From assembly GCF_000183545.2 (NCBI RefSeq), contig NZ_JH976536.1, forward strand, positions 221,672 to 285,671: a stretch of 64,000 bases of DNA. Reading direction: 5' to 3'. The position numbers and the translations under genes are program-made. Position 1 is the stretch's first letter; the number at the start of each line of letters is the position of its first letter. Positions 17,632-26,209 of the stretch are shown here, piece after piece. Origin of the DNA: Thermaerobacter subterraneus DSM 13965 (lineage in GTDB: Bacteria; Bacillota; Sulfobacillia; Thermaerobacterales; Thermaerobacteraceae). The notes under the pieces were generated by a model. The model was not told the origin of the DNA. It did not search any database and was given only the letters and a program-made list of their open reading frames with translations.

Positions 17632-19272
17632 TTACACCTCCAGCACGATGGGCAGGATCACCGGCCGCCGGCCCGTGCGCTCATAAAGGAACTTCCCCAG
17701 GGCGTCGCGCACCGCGGCCTTGATGGTGGACCATTCGGTGATGTCCTGCTCGTCGATGCCGTTGAGGGCCTTGACGGCCCGCTCCCGCGCCTCCGACAAG
17801 AGGTCTTCCGATTCGCGCATGTAGACGAAGCCGCGGGTGATGAGGTCCGGACCCGACACCACCTTGCGCTGTTCCCGGCTGAGCACCATGGCCACGATCA
17901 GCACGCCGTCCTGGGCCAGCTGGCGCCGGTCGCGCAGCACCACGTTTCCCACGTCGCCCACGCCCAGGCCGTCGACCATGACGGCGCCCGCCGCCACCTT
18001 GCCCCGCACCCGGGCGGTGCTGGCCGTGACCTCGAAGACGCTGCCGTTCTCGCCGATCAGGATGTGGTTGTCCGGGATCCCCACCGAGCGCGCCAGCTCC
18101 GCGTTGTGCAGCAGGTGCCGGTACTCGCCGTGGACGGGGATGAAGAACCGCGGCCGGGTCAGGTTGAGCATCAGCCGCAGCTCCTCCCGGGACCCGTGAC
18201 CGGACACGTGCACCCCGGCGTGGGGACCGTATACCACCTGGCAGCCGCGCCGGAACAGGTTGTCGACGGTGCGCTGCACCAGTTTCTCGTTGCCGGGGAT
18301 GGGGTTGGCCGCGATGACCACCGTGTCGCCCGGGATCAGCTCGAGCTTGCGCAACTCGCCGGTGGCGGCGCGCGCCAGGGCGGACAGGGGCTCGCCCTGG
18401 CTGCCCGTCATCAGCACCACCACCCGCTCGGGCGCCAGCTCGCCGATCTTCTCCGCCGGGGTCAGGACGCCGCCGGTGTCCCGCAGGTACCCCAGCTTCA
18501 TCGCCACCTCCACGGCGTTCTCCATGCTGCGCCCGATCACGGCCAGGCGCCGCTTGAACTGGGCCGCCAGGTCGAAGACCTGCTGCAAGCGGTGCAGGTG
18601 GCTGGCGAAGCTGGCGATGAGAATGCGCCCCCGCGCCTGCCGGAAGACGTTCGCCAGGGCTTCGCCCACCTGCCGCTCCGAACCCGTGACCCCGGGGCGC
18701 TCGGCGTTGGTGCTGTCCATCATGAGCACGTGAACGCCTTCGGCCCCGTAGGCCGCCAGCCGCTGGTAATCGGCTACCCGCCCGTCGATGGGCGTCTGGT
18801 CGAACTTGAAGTCCCCCGTATGGATGAAAAGGCCCACCGGCGTGCGGATGGCAAAGCCCACGGAGTCGGGGATACTATGGTTCACCAGGAAGGGCTCGAC
18901 GGTGAAGGCGCCGGCCTTCACCCTCTCGCCCGGCCGGATGGCCCGCGACCGGGGGGGCAGGGCCCGCTTGTCCTCCTCCAGCTTGCGCTCCACCAGGCCC
19001 AGGGTGAGGCGCGTGGCGTAGATGGGCGCCTGGATCTCCTTCAGCAGGTAGGGGATCCCGCCGATGTGGTCCTCGTGCCCGTGGGTGAGGAAGATACCGC
19101 GAAGCTTCTGCCGGCGTTCGATGAGATAGGTGTAGTCCGGGATCACGACGTCGACGCCGGGCATGTCGTCGCCGGGGAAGGCCAGACCCGCGTCGATGAC
19201 GATCAGGTCCTGCTCGGTCTCGAGCACCATCATGTTCTTGCCGATCTCGCCCAGCCCGCCCAGCGGCACCAT
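17632..19272 (-). CDS. rnj: Ribonuclease J
   Basis: Metallo-beta-lactamase/beta-CASP ribonuclease of at least 546 residues, with 5'-3' exo- and endonuclease activity, central to mRNA decay in Firmicutes. The N-terminal [12 protein letters not shown] signature is followed by the zinc motif HGHEDH (64-69). The beta-CASP region includes [11 protein letters not shown] and [24 protein letters not shown] and [15 protein letters not shown] carry later metal ligands. ATG at 19272 is the first standard in-frame start but lacks a near ribosome site. A perfect AGGAGGT lies upstream, 8 nt before an in-frame ATC at 19305 that would add 11 residues. It occupies the RNase J2 position of B. subtilis (between dapA and tepA). 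Confidence 0.94.
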   Translation of the reverse strand: MVPLGGLGEIGKNMMVLETEQDLIVIDAGLAFPGDDMPGVDVVIPDYTYLIERRQKLRGIFLTHGHEDHIGGIPYLLKEIQAPIYATRLTLGLVERKLEEDKRALPPRSRAIRPGERVKAGAFTVEPFLVNHSIPDSVGFAIRTPVGLFIHTGDFKFDQTPIDGRVADYQRLAAYGAEGVHVLMMDSTNAERPGVTGSERQVGEALANVFRQARGRILIASFASHLHRLQQVFDLAAQFKRRLAVIGRSMENAVEVAMKLGYLRDTGGVLTPAEKIGELAPERVVVLMTGSQGEPLSALARAATGELRKLELIPGDTVVIAANPIPGNEKLVQRTVDNLFRRGCQVVYGPHAGVHVSGHGSREELRLMLNLTRPRFFIPVHGEYRHLLHNAELARSVGIPDNHILIGENGSVFEVTASTARVRGKVAAGAVMVDGLGVGDVGNVVLRDRRQLAQDGVLIVAMVLSREQRKVVSGPDLITRGFVYMRESEDLLSEARERAVKALNGIDEQDITEWSTIKAAVRDALGKFLYERTGRRPVILPIVLEV

Positions 19273-19392
19273 CGTGACCGCGGATCCCTTACCTTGTGCC
19301 GCGATGCTCGTCCACCTCCTGCGCCAGGCCCCGCCCCGCCCTGCGCGGCGGCCCGCAGGACGGGCAGCGGGGGTACTTCGCGATCCAGCGAT

Positions 19393-19429
19393 ACACAAAG
19401 AAATGCCCCGCGCCACGGCGCGGTGGCAT
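19393..19429 (-). terminator. Hairpin plus U-tract in the RNase J leader
   Basis: On the minus strand ATGCCACCGCGCC pairs with GGCGCGGGGCAT (one bulged A, tiny loop), followed by TTTCTTTGTG. It is shaped like an intrinsic terminator. It lies about 120 bp before the RNase J start and only about 20 nt after a likely transcription start. It could attenuate or protect the RNase J mRNA, or end dapA transcripts. Confidence 0.55.
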
Positions 19430-19453
19430 CCCGAACCCGAATCCGCTGCCGCT

Positions 19454-19459
19454 ATTATA
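19454..19459 (-). promoter_or_regulatory. Perfect TATAAT -10 box upstream of RNase J
   Basis: The minus strand reads CCGGGTATAATAGCGG between dapA and RNase J. No strong TTGACA-like -35 is found at 17 bp (TGGCGC is there), so the promoter may be weak or activator-dependent. Confidence 0.5.
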
Positions 19460-19595
19460 CCCGGCCCCGGCAAGGGGCGCCAGGGTACCGGGGCGGGCGC
19501 CGCGCTCGTCCGGCGGCCGGCGGCGCGGGGTCCGCCCGGGTCCGGACCGGGCCACCGCCCGGGCGGTGCCGCGGCGGCGGCGCCGGTTCGACCGT

Positions 19596-20486
19596 TCAGG
19601 CAGGCAAGAGCTCCAGCTCCACCAGCAGCCGGCGCAGGCGACCCGCCAACTCTTCCGGCATCTCCACCAGCGGCGGCCGGAACCCTCCGGCATCGAAGCC
19701 CATCCAGCGAAGGGCCGTCTTCACCGGGATCGGGTTGGCCGTCCAGAACAGGCCCTTGAACAGGGGCAGCAGCCGCAGGTGGATGGCGGCGGCCTGGTCG
19801 ACCCGGCCGGCCCGGAAAGCATCGACCAGCTGCCTCAGCTCCCGCGCGACCAGGTGGGAGGCCACGCTGACCACCCCATCCCCGCCCACCGCCAGGATGG
19901 GCAGCAGCAGGCTGTCGTCGCCCGAATACACCCGGAAGGGGCGCGGCAGCAGGCGGCGTACCTCACCCACCTGGTCCAGGTTGCCGCTGGCCTCCTTCAC
20001 CGCCACCACGTTGGGCGCCTGTTCCACCAGCCGGGCCAGGGTCGCCGGCTCCAGGTTGGAAGCGGTGCGCCCCGGCACGTTGTAGATCATCACCGGCAGG
20101 GACGTCGCCTCGGCCACCGCCCGGAAGTGGGCCAGCATGCCTGCCTGGGGCGGCTTGTTGTAATACGGCGCCACCAGCATGACCCCGTGGGCGCCCTGAT
20201 GCTCCGCCGCCCGTGTCAAGCGGATGCTGGTGGCGGTGTCGTTGGTGCCGGTCCCCATCCAGACGAAGACCCGGTCGCCCACGGCATCCAGCACCGCCGC
20301 CAGCAAGGCCGCCCGCTCGTCTTCGGTCAACGTGGGCGATTCGCCGGTGGTGCCCGCCACCACGATGCCGTCCGAGCCGGCGTCCACCAGGCGGCGGGCC
20401 AGGGCGCCCGCCCGGGCGACGTCGAGCCGCCCCTCGCTGTCGAAGGGCGTGACCATGGCGGTGATCACCGAGCCGTAATCGGCCAC
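19596..20486 (-). CDS. dapA: 4-hydroxy-tetrahydrodipicolinate synthase
   Basis: Class I aldolase of 296 residues condensing pyruvate with aspartate semialdehyde, the first committed step to dipicolinate and lysine. Schiff-base Lys164 (VVAVKEASGN), Tyr135 (MIYNVPGRT) and GTTGE (45-49) are all in place. The GTG start at 20486 has GGGAGGGA 6 nt upstream. It follows the aspartate kinase gene by 40 bp, completing a spoVFA-spoVFB-asd-dapG-dapA order as in B. subtilis. In sporulating cells its product is oxidised by SpoVFAB to dipicolinic acid. Confidence 0.97.
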   Translation of the reverse strand: MADYGSVITAMVTPFDSEGRLDVARAGALARRLVDAGSDGIVVAGTTGESPTLTEDERAALLAAVLDAVGDRVFVWMGTGTNDTATSIRLTRAAEHQGAHGVMLVAPYYNKPPQAGMLAHFRAVAEATSLPVMIYNVPGRTASNLEPATLARLVEQAPNVVAVKEASGNLDQVGEVRRLLPRPFRVYSGDDSLLLPILAVGGDGVVSVASHLVARELRQLVDAFRAGRVDQAAAIHLRLLPLFKGLFWTANPIPVKTALRWMGFDAGGFRPPLVEMPEELAGRLRRLLVELELLPA

Positions 20487-20526
20487 CCGCGGTCCCTCCC
20501 TTCCCTGAATGACGATCTGGAACGAC

Positions 20527-21864
20527 CTACGCTCCGCCTTCGCCCGCCGCGGTACCGGGGGCCCGGTCCCGCCCGCCCCGGGACGCCGCCGGCGCCTGCT
20601 CCCGCGGCGCCCGTTCGGGCCCGTCCAAAAGCGGCTCGACCGATCCCAGGCCGAAGTGCTCGTGCAGGGCGCGCACGGCCCGGCCCAGGTCATCGCCGTC
20701 CACCAGGCAGGAGATGGTCATGTGGGAGTCGACGGTCAGCAGGATGGACACCCCGGCGGCCTTGAGGGCTTCCACCACCCGGGCCATGACCCCGGGGACC
20801 CCGTGCATCCCGGCGCCCACCACCGTCACCTTGGCACACCCCGGGCGCAGCTCCGGTTCCAGCCCCAGTTCCTCCAAGGCGGCCCGGGCCTCCCCGGCCC
20901 GTTCGTCCCGCACAACGAAGGACTTGCGCCGGGGCGAGACGTTGATCATGTCGACGCTGATCCCCCGGTCCGCTAGGCTGCGGAAGAGCCGCACGTTGAG
21001 CGCCTGGTCGTCCTCGGCGGTGGTGTGCAGGGTGATCTGGGTCAGCCCGGGGATGTGGGTGATGCCCGTCACCGCCCGGACCTGGCGCAGGTCGGGCCAG
21101 ACCTGGTCGACCTCCCAGTGCCGCGTGATCAGCGTGCCCGGGTCGTCGCTGAAGGTGCTGCGGATGCGCAGGGGCACGTTGCCCCGCATGGCCAGCTCCA
21201 CCGCCCGGGGATGCACCACCCGCGCCCCTTCGTGGGCCATCTGCACGATCTCGTCGTAGGTCGCCGTGCTCAGGGTGCGGGCCTCGGGGACCAGGCGCGG
21301 ATCGGCCGTCTTGATCCCGTCCACGTCGGTGTAGATCTCCACCACCTCGGCCCGCAGGGCCACGCCCAGGGCCGCGGCGGTCGTGTCGCTGCCGCCCCGG
21401 CCCAGGGTGGTGAACTCGCGACCGTCCTCGGTCACGCCCTGAAACCCGGCGACCACCGGGACCAGGCCGCGCTCCAGCAGGCGGCGCAGGGGGGCCGGGT
21501 CGACCCGCAGGATGCGGGCATCGCCGAACTGGCCGTCGGTGACGATGCCCGCCTGGCCGCCCGTCAGGGCCACGGACTGGATGCCCCGGGCCCGCAGTTC
21601 CTGGACGAAGACCACGGCCGAAATGATCTCGCCGCAAACCATCAGCAGGTCCTGTTCCCGCTCGGCCAGCCGCGGGTGCACGCCCCGGGCCAGCTCCAGC
21701 AGGGTGTCGGTGGCGTAGGGATCGCCCCGCCGGCCCATGGCGGACACCACCACCACCGGCTTGAGGCCGTCCTGGACGGCGGCGACCACATGGCGCGCGG
21801 CCGCCGCCCGTTCCTGCGGGCCGCGTAGGGACGTGCCGCCGAATTTCTGGACGATGGTGCGCAC
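20527..21864 (-). CDS. dapG: Aspartate kinase (DapG type, monofunctional with ACT domains)
   Basis: Phosphorylates aspartate at the head of the lysine/DAP/dipicolinate pathway. The kinase domain starts KFGGTSL (7-13) and contains TTLGRGGSDTTAAAL and EIYTDVDGI. Two ACT-type regulatory repeats follow (about 270-340 and 345-410, including NVSPRRKSFVVRDE and SILLTVDSHMTISCLV). At 445 residues with an Arg/Gly-rich tail it is slightly longer than B. subtilis DapG. GTG start at 21864. Its place between asd and dapA supports the DapG (DAP-sensitive) assignment over LysC or ThrD, though the effector cannot be read from sequence. Confidence 0.94.
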   Translation of the reverse strand: MRTIVQKFGGTSLRGPQERAAAARHVVAAVQDGLKPVVVVSAMGRRGDPYATDTLLELARGVHPRLAEREQDLLMVCGEIISAVVFVQELRARGIQSVALTGGQAGIVTDGQFGDARILRVDPAPLRRLLERGLVPVVAGFQGVTEDGREFTTLGRGGSDTTAAALGVALRAEVVEIYTDVDGIKTADPRLVPEARTLSTATYDEIVQMAHEGARVVHPRAVELAMRGNVPLRIRSTFSDDPGTLITRHWEVDQVWPDLRQVRAVTGITHIPGLTQITLHTTAEDDQALNVRLFRSLADRGISVDMINVSPRRKSFVVRDERAGEARAALEELGLEPELRPGCAKVTVVGAGMHGVPGVMARVVEALKAAGVSILLTVDSHMTISCLVDGDDLGRAVRALHEHFGLGSVEPLLDGPERAPREQAPAASRGGRDRAPGTAAGEGGA

Positions 21865-21960
21865 GGTGGTCCCGTTCCTTTGACCGTGGAATGGTGAACC
21901 GTGGCAGGGTGCCGGCCGCCGCGCCCTGGGGGCGGTGCCGGCTCCTTACCCCACCGGCCC

Positions 21961-22980
21961 CTAGTGCCTCGAGGGGGCCCCGGCGGCGACCAGGGCCTCG
22001 GCGATCTGCACGGCATTGGTGGCGGCGCCTTTGCGCAGGTTGTCGGCCACGATCCAGAGCCAGAAGGCGCGGGGCACGGCGGGATCGTGGCGCAGCCGGC
22101 CGACGTACACCTCGTCGCGGCCTGCCACCTGCAGGGGCGTGGGATAGGCGCCGGCGCCGGGATCGTCCACCACCACCACCCCGGGCGCCGCCTGGAGAGC
22201 CGACCGCAGGTCGTCCACGGTGGCCTCCTCCCGGGTTCTCAGCCATACGGCCTCGCTGTGCCCCACCCGCACCGGCACCCGCACGGCGGTGGCCGTCACC
22301 GCCAGGCCGGGCTGCTCCAGGATCTTGCGGGTCTCGCGCACCAGCTTCCATTCCTCCAGGGTGTAGCCTTCCGCCTCGAAACGGTCGCAATGGGGCAGGA
22401 CGTTGAAGGCGATGGGCTGGGGATAGACCTGGGGCCCGTGGACGCGGCCCTCCACGCCGGCCCGGACCTCCGCCTCCAGCTCGTCCAGGGCGGCGGCGCC
22501 CGTGCCCGAGACGGCCTGGTAGGTCGACACCACCACCTGTTCCAGGCCAAAGCGGTCGAGGATGGGCTTGAGCGCCACCACCAGCTGGATGGTGGAGCAG
22601 TTGGGGCTGGCGATCAGGTTGCGGTGGCGGGCCAGGGCGTGACCGTTGACCTCAGGCACCACCAGGGGAACCTCCGGATCCATGCGGAAGGTGTTGGACT
22701 TGTCGATCACCACGGCGCCCGCCCGGGCCGCCACGGGTGCCAGCTCCTTGCTGACGTCGCCGCTGGCCGCAAAGAAGGCGAAATCGACACCGGCCAGCGC
22801 GCCGGCCGTGGCCTCGCCCACCTCCCAGGTGGTGCCGCCGAACTCCACCGTGCGCCCGGCCGAGCGGGAGGTGGCCAGGGGCCGCAGCTCCTCCACCGGG
22901 AAGCGGCGCTCCTCCAGTACCCGCAGCACCTGCTGGCCGACCAGCCCCGTGGCCCCCACCACAGCAACCCGAAAGCCCAT
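21961..22980 (-). CDS. asd: Aspartate-semialdehyde dehydrogenase
   Basis: NADPH-dependent enzyme of 339 residues reducing aspartyl phosphate to the semialdehyde. The N-terminal dinucleotide motif VGATGLVGQQ and the catalytic cysteine Cys128 in ASPNCSTIQ are present, followed by STYQAVSGTG and the substrate-binding region. ATG at 22980 is chosen. An in-frame GTG at 22992 directly follows GGAGGAGG and is too close to it, though the spacing for the ATG is also imperfect. It lies between spoVFB and dapG, as in B. subtilis. Confidence 0.96.
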   Translation of the reverse strand: MGFRVAVVGATGLVGQQVLRVLEERRFPVEELRPLATSRSAGRTVEFGGTTWEVGEATAGALAGVDFAFFAASGDVSKELAPVAARAGAVVIDKSNTFRMDPEVPLVVPEVNGHALARHRNLIASPNCSTIQLVVALKPILDRFGLEQVVVSTYQAVSGTGAAALDELEAEVRAGVEGRVHGPQVYPQPIAFNVLPHCDRFEAEGYTLEEWKLVRETRKILEQPGLAVTATAVRVPVRVGHSEAVWLRTREEATVDDLRSALQAAPGVVVVDDPGAGAYPTPLQVAGRDEVYVGRLRHDPAVPRAFWLWIVADNLRKGAATNAVQIAEALVAAGAPSRH

Positions 22981-23071
22981 ATCCTGCTCCACCCTCCTCC
23001 GTCATGGTCCCCCACGCCCCGCCGGTGCGCCGGGTCCCCGGGTTTCGCCCCGCGGCACCTTCCGCCGGCGC

Positions 23072-23656
23072 CTACCAAGGCGTCACCAGCAAGGGCTGGA
23101 GCTGGCGCCCCTCCAGCGCCGCGGCCACCGTCTGGGGCAACAGGTCGAAGCGTGCCGTCAGAGAGTTCGGTTTCTCGCCGGGATTATCCTGGCCAAAGGG
23201 AACGAAGTAGACGTTCCTGGTGTTGAGCAGCGTGGCCAGGTTCCGGGCGTTGAGCCCCAGGCCGTCGTTGGTCGAGATGGCCAGGACCACGGGCCGCTGG
23301 TTGCGCAACTGGGCCTTGGCCGCCATCAGCACCGCCGAGTCGCTGAAGCCGTTGGCCAGCTTGGCCAGGGTGGTGCCCGTGCAGGGTGCGATCACCAGCA
23401 CGTCCAGCAGGCGCCCCGGCCCGATGGGTTCGACCTCGGGAATGGCCCGCCAGGGCGAGCGGCCCGTGACGGCTTCCAGCCTGGCCAGCCACCGCTCCGG
23501 CGTCCCGTGGCGGGTGGCTACCGTGGCCACCGAGTGGGACACGATGGGGTACACATCGGCCCCCTCGGCCACGAACCGCTCCACCCACCCCAGGACCGTG
23601 TCCAGATTGTGATGGGAAGCGCACAGCGCGAAACCCACGCGCCGTCCCTCGAGCAC
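23072..23656 (-). CDS. spoVFB: Dipicolinate synthase subunit B
   Basis: Flavoprotein-fold subunit of 194 residues that with SpoVFA oxidises dihydrodipicolinate to dipicolinic acid in the mother cell. Recognisable stretches are GFALCASHHNLDTVL, YPIVSHSVATVATRHG, DVLVIAPCTGTTLAKLANG and RPVVLAISTNDGLGLNARN. The GTG start at 23656 has GGGGAGGG 8 nt upstream. Usually spoVFA and spoVFB abut; here 125 bp separate them, with a small palindrome at the spoVFA end. Dipicolinate accumulation implies true endospores. Confidence 0.96.
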   Translation of the reverse strand: MLEGRRVGFALCASHHNLDTVLGWVERFVAEGADVYPIVSHSVATVATRHGTPERWLARLEAVTGRSPWRAIPEVEPIGPGRLLDVLVIAPCTGTTLAKLANGFSDSAVLMAAKAQLRNQRPVVLAISTNDGLGLNARNLATLLNTRNVYFVPFGQDNPGEKPNSLTARFDLLPQTVAAALEGRQLQPLLVTPW

Positions 23657-23781
23657 TGCCCGATCCCTCCCCGCCCGCGGGCCTCTTCCGCTTGGGACCC
23701 GTGTCCGGGCCCCTCACGGGCACCCTATGGCGTCCCGGGCAAGGAGGTCACCCCGGCCGGGTGGAATTGGGCTCGTTCGCG

Positions 23782-24624
23782 TCAGGTTTGCTGACCTGAC
23801 GCCACCGCCATGACCCGTTCCGCCAGGATGCGGCCGGCCGTCACGGGGAAGAACCGGGCCGGCAGGCCCAGCTCCAGGTAGGCACGGATCTGCCGGCGGC
23901 GGGCCGCTTCCCAGTCCACGCCGCCGGGATGGGAGGCGATGTCGATCACCAGGGCGCCGGGCGGGAGGGCTTCCAGGGCGGCCGCGTCCAGCACCGGGGC
24001 GGGGACGGTGTTGAAGACCAGCTCGGCATCCCGGAGGGTAGCGGCCAGCTCGTCAAACGCCACCGCCGCCGCCCCGCCGGCCGCTGCCCGGGCCCGCGAC
24101 TCTTCCCGCCGGGCCACCACCGTCACCCGGCAGCCGAAGCCGTGCAGCAGCCGGGCCAGGGCCCGCCCGCAGCGCCCGTAGCCCACCACCACCGCGGTCC
24201 GGCCGCCCACCACCTGCCGGTCCAGCTGCTGGGCGCGCAGGACGGCCCCCTCGGCCGTCGGCCAGGCGTTGGCCTCGGCAAAGGCGGCATCGGTCAGGAT
24301 ATCGTACACGCGGCCGCCCGCGGCAGCCACCGCCGCCTCGGCGGCGGGCCCGGGCCGCCCGCCCACGTAGAGGACACCGGGCGCCAGCGGCCAGCGCGCC
24401 GGCTCGAGCCAGGCGGCGCCCACCGTGTTCATCAGGCCCACGGTAGGACCGCCCGTCACGGGCCCGACCACCACCGCCGCCCCGGCCAGCGCCTCCGCGC
24501 CCGCCCCGCCGGGCAGGCCCTCCACGGGCTGTCCCCACCAGCGCACCGCCCATCCCCGGGCGGCCAGTTCCCGGGCACAGGCCACCTGCCGCTCGTCGGT
24601 GGTGATCACCGCGGCCACAGGCAT
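23782..24624 (-). CDS. spoVFA: Dipicolinate synthase subunit A
   Basis: NAD(P)-binding subunit of dipicolinate synthase, about 280 residues. An N-terminal domain (VAAVITTDERQVACARELAARG) is followed by the Rossmann domain VVVGYGRCGRALARLLHGFG and VFNTVPAPVLDAAAL...LVIDIASHPGGVD. The C-terminal YLELGLPARFFPVTAGRILA is typical of DpaA. ATG at 24624 has GGTGGAGG 8 nt upstream. An in-frame GTG at 24648 overlaps the dapB stop as GTGA and would add eight residues. The overlap implies coupling with dapB. Mother-cell sigma-K control is expected from B. subtilis, but no clear site is seen. Confidence 0.95.
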   Translation of the reverse strand: MPVAAVITTDERQVACARELAARGWAVRWWGQPVEGLPGGAGAEALAGAAVVVGPVTGGPTVGLMNTVGAAWLEPARWPLAPGVLYVGGRPGPAAEAAVAAAGGRVYDILTDAAFAEANAWPTAEGAVLRAQQLDRQVVGGRTAVVVGYGRCGRALARLLHGFGCRVTVVARREESRARAAAGGAAAVAFDELAATLRDAELVFNTVPAPVLDAAALEALPPGALVIDIASHPGGVDWEAARRRQIRAYLELGLPARFFPVTAGRILAERVMAVASGQQT

Positions 24625-24644
24625 CGCCGCTGCCTCCACCCCCG

Positions 24645-25433
24645 TCACCCCCGCCGCCGCCGGACCGCACCACGGCCCGGCTCGCCGCCCCGGCGCGCCG
24701 GCAAGGCCACCAGTTCCTCCAGGTCGTAGACCACCCGGCCCGCCAGCTGGCGCACGTGCCGGACGGCCAGCAGGACGCCGGGCACGAAGGAGTCGCGGCT
24801 CAGGCTGTCGTGGGCGATGGTCAGCACCTCGCCGCGCCCCCCCAGGATCACCCGGTGATGCGCCACCAGGCCGGGCAGGCGCACGCTGTGGACGGGTGCC
24901 GGCCGGCCCGTCACCGCCTCCAGGCGCTGCCGCAGGCGCAGGGCCGTCCCCGAAGGCCGGTCCCGCTTGCGGTCGTGATGCAGTTCGATGATCTCCAGGT
25001 CCGGCAGCAGCTCCGCCGCCAGGGCGGCCAGCTGGGCCAGCAGCATGGCCCCGAGGGAGAAGTTGGCGATGACGGCCGCGCCCAGTCCCCGCTGGCGGCA
25101 GGCTTCCTCCAGGGCCGACAGCACCTCGGCGGACAGGCCGGTGGTGCCCACCACCGGGGCCACGCCGTGTTCCACCGCCAGGCGCAGGTGCCGCTCCGCC
25201 ACCGGCGCCACGGTGAAGTCCACCAGGACGTCGGCCTCCGTGCGGGCCAGCACGGCGGCCAGGTCGGTGTCCAGGGGGACGCCAGCCGGGCCGGCGCCCA
25301 CCTCGACGCCCACGTCCGGGGCGCCGTGGGAGGCCACGGCCCCGACCAGCTGGACGTCGGGTTCAGCCAGGAGCCCGCGGGTGATGGCGCTGCCCGTCTG
25401 CCCGGTGGCGCCGCACACGATCACGCGCACCAA
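24645..25433 (-). CDS. dapB: 4-hydroxy-tetrahydrodipicolinate reductase
   Basis: NAD(P)H-dependent reductase of about 262 residues drawing the DapA product toward diaminopimelate and lysine, hence peptidoglycan cross-links. The N-terminus is VRVIVCGATGQTGSAI. The catalytic block is IIELHHDRKRDRPSGTAL (His-His...Lys). PVVGTTGLS and GRGEVLTIAHDSLSRDSF follow. The TTG at 25433 is 7 nt after GGAGGG; GTG at 25430 is the alternative. It is coupled to spoVFA by overlap, which puts the lysine and dipicolinate branches in one transcript. Confidence 0.95.
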   Translation of the reverse strand: MVRVIVCGATGQTGSAITRGLLAEPDVQLVGAVASHGAPDVGVEVGAGPAGVPLDTDLAAVLARTEADVLVDFTVAPVAERHLRLAVEHGVAPVVGTTGLSAEVLSALEEACRQRGLGAAVIANFSLGAMLLAQLAALAAELLPDLEIIELHHDRKRDRPSGTALRLRQRLEAVTGRPAPVHSVRLPGLVAHHRVILGGRGEVLTIAHDSLSRDSFVPGVLLAVRHVRQLAGRVVYDLEELVALPARRGGEPGRGAVRRRRG

Positions 25434-25534
25434 TACCCATCCCTCCGCAGCCGCGGCGCCAGGGGATCCGGCCGTCCAGGGCAAGGCGCGGCATCACCCC
25501 AGGGCGCGCCGGCGGCTCCGTCCCAATCTCCTCC

Positions 25535-25540
25535 ATTATA
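25535..25540 (-). promoter_or_regulatory. TATAAT -10 candidate for the dapB-spoVF transcript
   Basis: The minus strand reads GCGTATAATGGAGG about 100 bp upstream of dapB. The 17-bp-upstream position falls inside the adjacent hairpin and has no TTGACA-like sequence. Confidence 0.4.
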
Positions 25541-25545
25541 CGCAA

Positions 25546-25582
25546 CGCGGCGTTCCGGGGCGGGAAACCCCGGAACGCCGCG
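25546..25582 (-). terminator. 15-bp perfect hairpin after the stress-protein gene
   Basis: Arms CGCGGCGTTCCGGGG (25546-25560) and its complement (25568-25582) flank loop CGGGAAA. No T-run follows. It separates the stress-type gene from dapB and overlaps the region where the dapB -35 box would be. Confidence 0.6.
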
Positions 25583-25648
25583 GGCTGTTCAAGGGTGCGG
25601 CAGGGCCGGCCTTGGGCCACGGCCGGGCTCCGTGCGCCTGCTCGCGGG

Positions 25649-26143
25649 TCAGCGGGCAGCAGGATGGGTCTTGACGTCGGCGGCGCCGTGCTGGCGGAGC
25701 ACCTGGGCCACGTCGTTGACCTGGGCGTCCTCGCAGCGCACGGCACACAGGGTCTTGCCCTGCTTCACCTTGTTCTCGAACTCCCGGGCCTCGGCCTCGG
25801 GAATGCCCCAGTCCACCAGGCCACCCGCCAGGCCGCCGGCCGCCGCGCCCGAGAGGGTGGCCGCCAGAGGCCCGGCCGCCACCAGGGGACCGATGCCGGG
25901 GATGGCCAGCGCGCCGGCCGAAGCCAGGAGGCCGGCGCCCGCGCCCAGACCGGCGCCCCACGCCGTGCCCTCGCTCAGCGACTGGTTGGTGAAGGACGGA
26001 TCGCCGTTGCCGGCATCCCGGCCGCCCTCCCGCCGGGAGACCAGGGAGATCTCCTGCTCCTTCACGCCCCGCGCCTTGAGGGCCTCCACCGCCGCTTCCG
26101 CCTGCTGCCGCTTGTCAAAGGAACCAATGACCGTCTTGGCCAA
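25649..26143 (-). CDS. YflT-like / general stress protein 17M-type protein
   Basis: The protein has 164 residues. The N-terminal part (AKTVIGSFDKRQQAEAAVEALKARGVKEQEISLVSR) resembles the YflT/GSP17M domain. A Gly/Ala-rich hydrophobic centre (GAGLGAGAGLLASAGALAIPG...[21 protein letters not shown]) follows, like glycine-zipper regions of low-temperature-induced or stress proteins. The end CAVRCEDAQVNDVAQVLRQHGA is a ferredoxin-like alpha-beta unit. The TTG start at 26143 has GGAAGGGGGT upstream. It is inserted between ymxH and dapB, where B. subtilis has no equivalent. Stress-related function is a family inference. Confidence 0.75.
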   Translation of the reverse strand: MAKTVIGSFDKRQQAEAAVEALKARGVKEQEISLVSRREGGRDAGNGDPSFTNQSLSEGTAWGAGLGAGAGLLASAGALAIPGIGPLVAAGPLAATLSGAAAGGLAGGLVDWGIPEAEAREFENKVKQGKTLCAVRCEDAQVNDVAQVLRQHGAADVKTHPAAR

Positions 26144-26209
26144 CCGTGCTACCCCCTTCCGGTGCCCGGTGCAGGGCACCCGGTGGTAGCCTGCACCCCG
26201 ATTCCCGGG

